In this document: piece by piece, positions 33,173 to 36,736 of the stretch
How the letters are laid out: every line of letters begins with the position of its first letter
Position numbering within the stretch: the stretch's first letter is position 1
From: an uncultured Myxococcales bacterium
Lineage (GTDB): Bacteria; Myxococcota_A; Polyangia; Polyangiales; Polyangiaceae
Length of the DNA: 36,736 bases
Assembly (NCBI GenBank): GCA_937872925.1
Contig: CALMUT010000365.1
Location: 1 to 36,736, forward strand
Reading direction: 5' to 3'
Program-made: the position numbers and the translations under genes
Notes under the pieces: model-generated
The model's database searches: none
Told to the model about the DNA's origin: nothing
The model's input: the letters and a program-made list of their open reading frames with translations, nothing else

Positions 33173-34876
33173 ATGACATCCCGCATCGCGCCTCGCGCTC
33201 CCATGCGACCTCGCCCCTGGTCGCGCCTCTCCCTGGTCGGGGTCAGCATCCTGGCTGCGGCGTGTGCGGGCAGCATCGTCGAGCCAGATGACCGCGAGGG
33301 AAACGGGCCAGGCAGCACAGGCCCTGGCAAAGGTGAACCTGGCGGTGGCAGCGGCATGAGCGCCCAGGCCCTTTGTGTCGACAGTTCTAAGATTGATGTC
33401 GGGCGTGCGCCGTTACGTCGGCTCACTCGCCTCGAGTACGCCAACATCGTACGTGATCTGCTCGGCGACACTTCCGCGGTGGCCCAGGCGTTCTCCAACG
33501 ACGAAGCCGTCGGCGGGTACGACGCGAACTCCGTGGCGTCCGTTTCTCAACTGCAGACCGAAGACTATCTCGAAGCAGCTGAGACGCTCGCTGCAAGCGC
33601 CGTCGCGAACAACCTGAGCAAGCTCACGACTTGCAACATCACCGAAAGCAGCTGTGGCCTCGCATTCATCGAGAGCTTTGGCCGCAAAGCCTTCCGCCGC
33701 CCCTTGGACCAAGAAGAAAAGGACACCTATGGACAACTCTATTCAACGGCCAAGGGCCAGTGGGGCGCCAGCAAGGCTTTTGAACTCCTAGTCCAAGCGT
33801 TTCTGTCATCGCCCTCATTCTTGTATCTCGTGGAAGAGACCGAAGCCCCCGCGCCAGGTGAAAATGTCGCGCGGGTCACGCCGTTCACCTTGGCATCGCG
33901 CATGTCGTTCTTGCTGTGGGCGTCCGGGCCTGACGACGCTCTGCTCGATGCGGCACAAGACGGCACACTTGATTCCGTCGACGGCGTGAAAACCGAAGCG
34001 CGGCGCATGCTCGACGATCCGCGCGCTGCGGAAGCTGTAATTTCGTTCCACGAGCAATGGCTTGGCATCACGCATCTGGAAGAAGCCGCGAAGGACACCA
34101 CGCTGTTCCCGGAGTGGAATGACAAACTACGCCACAGCATGCGGGAAGAAACGCGGCGCTTCGTCCAGAACGTCGTGCTCTCGGGCGACGCGAAGCTGAA
34201 CACGCTGCTGACTTCCAGCGACAGCTACATCGATGCGCCACTGGCGAAGGTGTACGGCGTAGCGGCGCCGAACAAGGCCTTCGACAAGGTTAGCTTCGAC
34301 GCCAGCGAGCGCTCGGGTGTGCTGACCCACGCTAGCCTGTTGGCGGCGCACTCCGGAGCCAGCGAAACGAGCTGGGTGCATCGCGGCAAGATGGTCCGCG
34401 AACAGTTTCTGTGTGATCCGGTCACCTCGCCACCACCCGGTGTCGAGTCGAATACGTTGCTCGACCCCAGTCGGCTGACAGATCCTTCCTGCTCCGGCTG
34501 CCACAAGAAGATGGACCCCATCGGCACCGGCTTCGACGCCTACAGCCCCATCGGCGTCCTGCGCTTCACAGACGAAAAGGGCAAGGCGGTGTCCGAACTG
34601 GGCGAGATTTTCGAGACCGACGCAGAGGTCGACGTGGTCGGCGCTTTCGAGGGCCCCGTCGAGCTGGCGCAGAAGCTCGCCTCGAGTGAAGCCGTCGGCA
34701 AGTGCGTGGCCGTGCAGTGGTTCCGCTACGCAAATCGTCGCCTCGAGACCGCAGCAGATGCCTGCAGCGTGGCGAAAGTACAGGAAGAGTTCGCAAGTTC
34801 GAAAGGCGACATTCGGGAGCTGCTCGTCTCGATCACCACTACCGACGCATTTCGCTACCGGACGACCGCAGAGTGA
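33173..34876 (+). CDS. DUF1592/DUF1588-type exported protein with CxxCH haem motif
   Basis: 567 residues from the ATG at 33173 (MTSRIAPRAPM), with AGAGGTG about 5 bases upstream. A signal segment ends LVGVSILAAACAG, a probable lipobox. The order resembles the planctomycete/myxobacterial PSD-type proteins: a DUF1587-like start (PLRRLTRLEYANIVRDLLGD), a DUF1595-like stretch (FIESFGRKAFRRPLDQEE), DUF1592-like (FEQLVQAFLSSPSF-type segment, here FELLVQAFLSSPSFLY, and SRMSFLLWASGPDD) and DUF1588-like with one c-type haem site CSGCHKKMDP (Cys440, Cys443, His444), then a DUF1585-like end. The family is associated with a DUF1552 partner; its physiological role is not established. One haem binding site suggests an electron-transfer or redox function in the envelope. 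Confidence 0.9.
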   Translation: MTSRIAPRAPMRPRPWSRLSLVGVSILAAACAGSIVEPDDREGNGPGSTGPGKGEPGGGSGMSAQALCVDSSKIDVGRAPLRRLTRLEYANIVRDLLGDTSAVAQAFSNDEAVGGYDANSVASVSQLQTEDYLEAAETLAASAVANNLSKLTTCNITESSCGLAFIESFGRKAFRRPLDQEEKDTYGQLYSTAKGQWGASKAFELLVQAFLSSPSFLYLVEETEAPAPGENVARVTPFTLASRMSFLLWASGPDDALLDAAQDGTLDSVDGVKTEARRMLDDPRAAEAVISFHEQWLGITHLEEAAKDTTLFPEWNDKLRHSMREETRRFVQNVVLSGDAKLNTLLTSSDSYIDAPLAKVYGVAAPNKAFDKVSFDASERSGVLTHASLLAAHSGASETSWVHRGKMVREQFLCDPVTSPPPGVESNTLLDPSRLTDPSCSGCHKKMDPIGTGFDAYSPIGVLRFTDEKGKAVSELGEIFETDAEVDVVGAFEGPVELAQKLASSEAVGKCVAVQWFRYANRRLETAADACSVAKVQEEFASSKGDIRELLVSITTTDAFRYRTTAE

Positions 34877-34887
34877 GGACTAAAACG

Positions 34888-36213
34888 ATGACTGAGTTTT
34901 CTCGACGTCGACTGCTGCAAGGGCTCGGAGCTGGTGCTGCCCTCTCATTGCCCTTCTTGCGCGCAACGCCCAGCATGGCTGCTGGGTCGGCGCCGCCCAA
35001 GCGCTTTGCGGTGTTCTTCAGCGCGAACGAGCCCATCAACAAGGGCTACTGGGATCCGGGCGTGAAGAGTGGCGCCGCGCTGCCGAACAAGCTGCCCGAC
35101 ATGATGTCGCCGCTGGAGCCGTTCCTGTCGAAGCTCAACATCATCGGCGACTTGAAGCTTAAGACTCGTGACGTGGACCCGCACAAGGGGGGGCACACTG
35201 GGATTGGCCACACGCTCACTGGGCGGATCAATTCGCCATTTCCCAACGCAAGTTCCGAAGGCCAGTACTGGGCCGGTGGTATCTCGCTGGACCAGTACTT
35301 GGCGCAGAAAATGGGCGTGGAAGCGCTGACCCTGGGCGCGATGCCCGGCGGAGGCTCGAGCGGAGCCTCGCGCATCAGTTCCCTGGGCAAAGACCAGCCG
35401 GTGCATCCCATTGACGACCCCAAGAAGGCCTTCGACAAGCTGTTTGCGAACTTCAACCTGAGCGAAGCGGACGCTGCCAAGCTGCGCGCGCAGAAGAAGA
35501 GCGTGCTGGACGTGGTGGCGAAAGACATCGCGCGGCTGAAGCAGCGCCTGCCGAGCACTGACCGCGAAAAGATCGATATCCACCTAGGGCACATCCAAGC
35601 CATCGAAACAAAGTTGGGCGAGGTGAGTCAGATCAGCTGTTCCCCGCAGAATCCTAGCTACCCGTCCGGCTACGACTACAAGTCGAACAAATGGCTGCCG
35701 ACGACCGCGAGGCTACAGATGGACATCCTGGCGCAAGCGCTGGCGTGCGGGATCACCAACGTCGCGACGTTTCAGCTGGGCAACAGCGGTTCGAGTCAGA
35801 TCACGCCGATGTGGCCGGAAGAGAACATGAACGTGAACAACAGCTATCACAATGTTGCGCACGACTGGAATACGCAGAGCGCCGGAGAAGCCAACCGCAA
35901 AGCTATCGAGAAGTGGAACTTCAAAATGTTCGCCTACATGCTCGAGAAGCTCGATTCGATCCCAGAGGCCGGTGGCACCGTGCTCGATAACACCGTGGTG
36001 CTCTACGCCAAACCCATCGGAACGAAACACAGCCCGTACCCCATGCTCTACATCTTGGCGGGCAAGGCCGGGGGCAACCTGCAAACCGGACGCTATTTGT
36101 CCTTCGACCAAGTGCCCCACAACAACCTCTTGACCAGCATCTGCAACCTGATGGGCTACAACGACGCGAAGTTCGGCGACCCAAATATCTGCACGGGTGC
36201 CCTCGCGCTCTGA
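34888..36213 (+). CDS. Tat-exported DUF1552-family protein
   Basis: 441 residues from the ATG at 34888, 11 bases after the stop of the CxxCH protein, with GAGGA upstream. It begins with a twin-arginine signal (SRRRLLQGLGAGAALSLPFL), so it is exported folded, as expected if it carries a cofactor. The rest matches the DUF1552 family: FFSANEPINKGYWDPG, GGHTGIGHTLTGR, SLDQYLAQKMGVEALTLG, KKSVLDVVAKDIARLKQRLP and VVLYAKPIGTKHSPYPMLYILAGKAGG. The enzymatic activity is unknown; the close pairing with the DUF1592/1588 gene suggests one functional unit. The longer frame from 34702 overlaps the previous gene and is rejected. Confidence 0.9.
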   Translation: MTEFSRRRLLQGLGAGAALSLPFLRATPSMAAGSAPPKRFAVFFSANEPINKGYWDPGVKSGAALPNKLPDMMSPLEPFLSKLNIIGDLKLKTRDVDPHKGGHTGIGHTLTGRINSPFPNASSEGQYWAGGISLDQYLAQKMGVEALTLGAMPGGGSSGASRISSLGKDQPVHPIDDPKKAFDKLFANFNLSEADAAKLRAQKKSVLDVVAKDIARLKQRLPSTDREKIDIHLGHIQAIETKLGEVSQISCSPQNPSYPSGYDYKSNKWLPTTARLQMDILAQALACGITNVATFQLGNSGSSQITPMWPEENMNVNNSYHNVAHDWNTQSAGEANRKAIEKWNFKMFAYMLEKLDSIPEAGGTVLDNTVVLYAKPIGTKHSPYPMLYILAGKAGGNLQTGRYLSFDQVPHNNLLTSICNLMGYNDAKFGDPNICTGALAL

Positions 36214-36248
36214 GCCCCCCACCGCCGCTGACCCGCGTGATCAACGCT

Positions 36249-36695
36249 GGATCGAGTTGCGCAGGCCGTGTCTTGAAATTTGTCCCCACCCCCGCGGGTG
36301 GGCACAGTGTCGGCCGGACGGTGGATCGAGTTGCGCGCGGCGTTTTGAAATTTGTCCCCACCCCCGCGGGTGGGCACAGTGTCGGAACGACCCGGGGTCG
36401 AGTTGCGCACGCGGCTAAAATTTGTTCCCACCCCCGCGGGTGGGCCCTGTGTCGGAATGACCCGGGGTCGAGTTGCGCACGCGGCTAAAATTTGTTCCCA
36501 CCCCCGCGGGTGGGCCCTGTGTCGGCGGGACGGTGGAACGAGTTGCGCAGGCGGAGTCTTGAAATTTGTCCCCCCCCCCGCGGGTGGCCCTGTGTCGGCG
36601 GTACGGTGGCTGCGCAGGCGGTGTGTTGAAATTTGTACCCACCCCCGCGGGTGGGCCCTGTGTCGGCGGGACGGTGAAACGAGTTGCGCGCCGGT
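36249..36695. repeat. Tandem array of 68-74 bp units with a GC-rich hairpin
   Basis: Six complete units start at 36249, 36323, 36395, 36465, 36535 and 36608, and a seventh is truncated from 36676. Each carries GAGTTGCGC (lost in unit 6), an AAATTTGT segment and a hairpin with arms CCCACCC and GGGTGGG around a CCGC loop, then TGTCGG. The hairpin is intact in units 1-4 and 6; in unit 5 it is damaged. Units 3 and 4 are nearly identical, showing recent duplication. No unique spacers, so not a CRISPR array. The array starts 35 bp after the DUF1552 stop. The rest of 36214-36736 contains nothing else I can support; both strands read through the units as spurious ORFs. Confidence 0.85.
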
Positions 36696-36736
36696 CGCAC
36701 ACCTGTTCCCGAGCCGGAGCGCCGCGCCATCGGCTA

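Noticed and set aside
36249..36695. CRISPR array
   Set aside because: The units run into each other without unique spacers; the segments between the hairpins are themselves repeats and no cas gene is near.
36156..36730. Small ORFs through the repeat array (both strands)
   Set aside because: They only translate the repeat unit over and over (PTRGGGDKFQ type) and have no ribosome site or conserved pattern.

Overview
The window looks like chromosomal DNA of a high-GC, predatory-type delta-group bacterium (Myxococcota, most likely a Polyangiales or Sorangium-like relative). This is inferred, not proven. The grounds are: very high GC with strong third-position bias, which produces long antisense shadow ORFs; many exported lipoproteins with Gly/Ala/Thr-rich or Cys-rich linkers; tandem receiver-like and PATAN (DUF4388-like) modules; a DUF1592/DUF1588 plus DUF1552 pair; and a hybrid sensor kinase. 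No rRNA, tRNA, insertion sequence, phage gene or CRISPR array was seen. Every stretch except the right end is densely coding.

Left part (1-5315, all minus strand): a POT-family peptide transporter cut by the window edge, a TraB/PrgY-type membrane protein directly upstream of it, a Cys-rich exported protein, and a PutP-like sodium/solute symporter. A perfect 27-bp palindrome lies upstream of the Cys-rich gene.

Middle (5527-16072): a 906-residue membrane protein built from two receiver-like plus two PATAN-like units; a tail-anchored protein of unknown function; a GlcD-type FAD oxidase; a small lipoprotein; a minus-strand cluster yhbY - universal stress protein - orn - Gly-rich lipoprotein - TPR protein, with overlapping starts and stops at two junctions; and a GT28-like glycosyltransferase.

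Right-middle (16076-24319): a four-repeat CARDB exported protein diverging from a hemerythrin-like HHE protein; a 7TM-PAS hybrid histidine kinase whose receiver has Glu at the phospho-acceptor position; a divergent two-gene unit (single-HKD phospholipase D-like protein plus metal-dependent amidohydrolase); and a lipoprotein ending in a somatomedin-B-like Cys domain, followed by a strong terminator.

Right (24426-36736): a complete efflux operon tetR - membrane fusion lipoprotein - RND pump - TolC with an operator-like set of half sites; a small exported protein diverging from a PI-PLC-like lipoprotein with three inserted repeats; a CxxCH-bearing DUF1592/DUF1588 lipoprotein followed by a Tat-exported DUF1552 protein; and finally a tandem array of about 70-74 bp units, each carrying a GC-rich hairpin.

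Most genes are housekeeping or envelope accessory functions. The parts least explained by known biology are the repeat array, the 27-bp palindrome, the Glu-substituted receiver, the double pseudo-receiver/PATAN protein, the interrupted PLC barrel and the DUF1592-DUF1552 pair.
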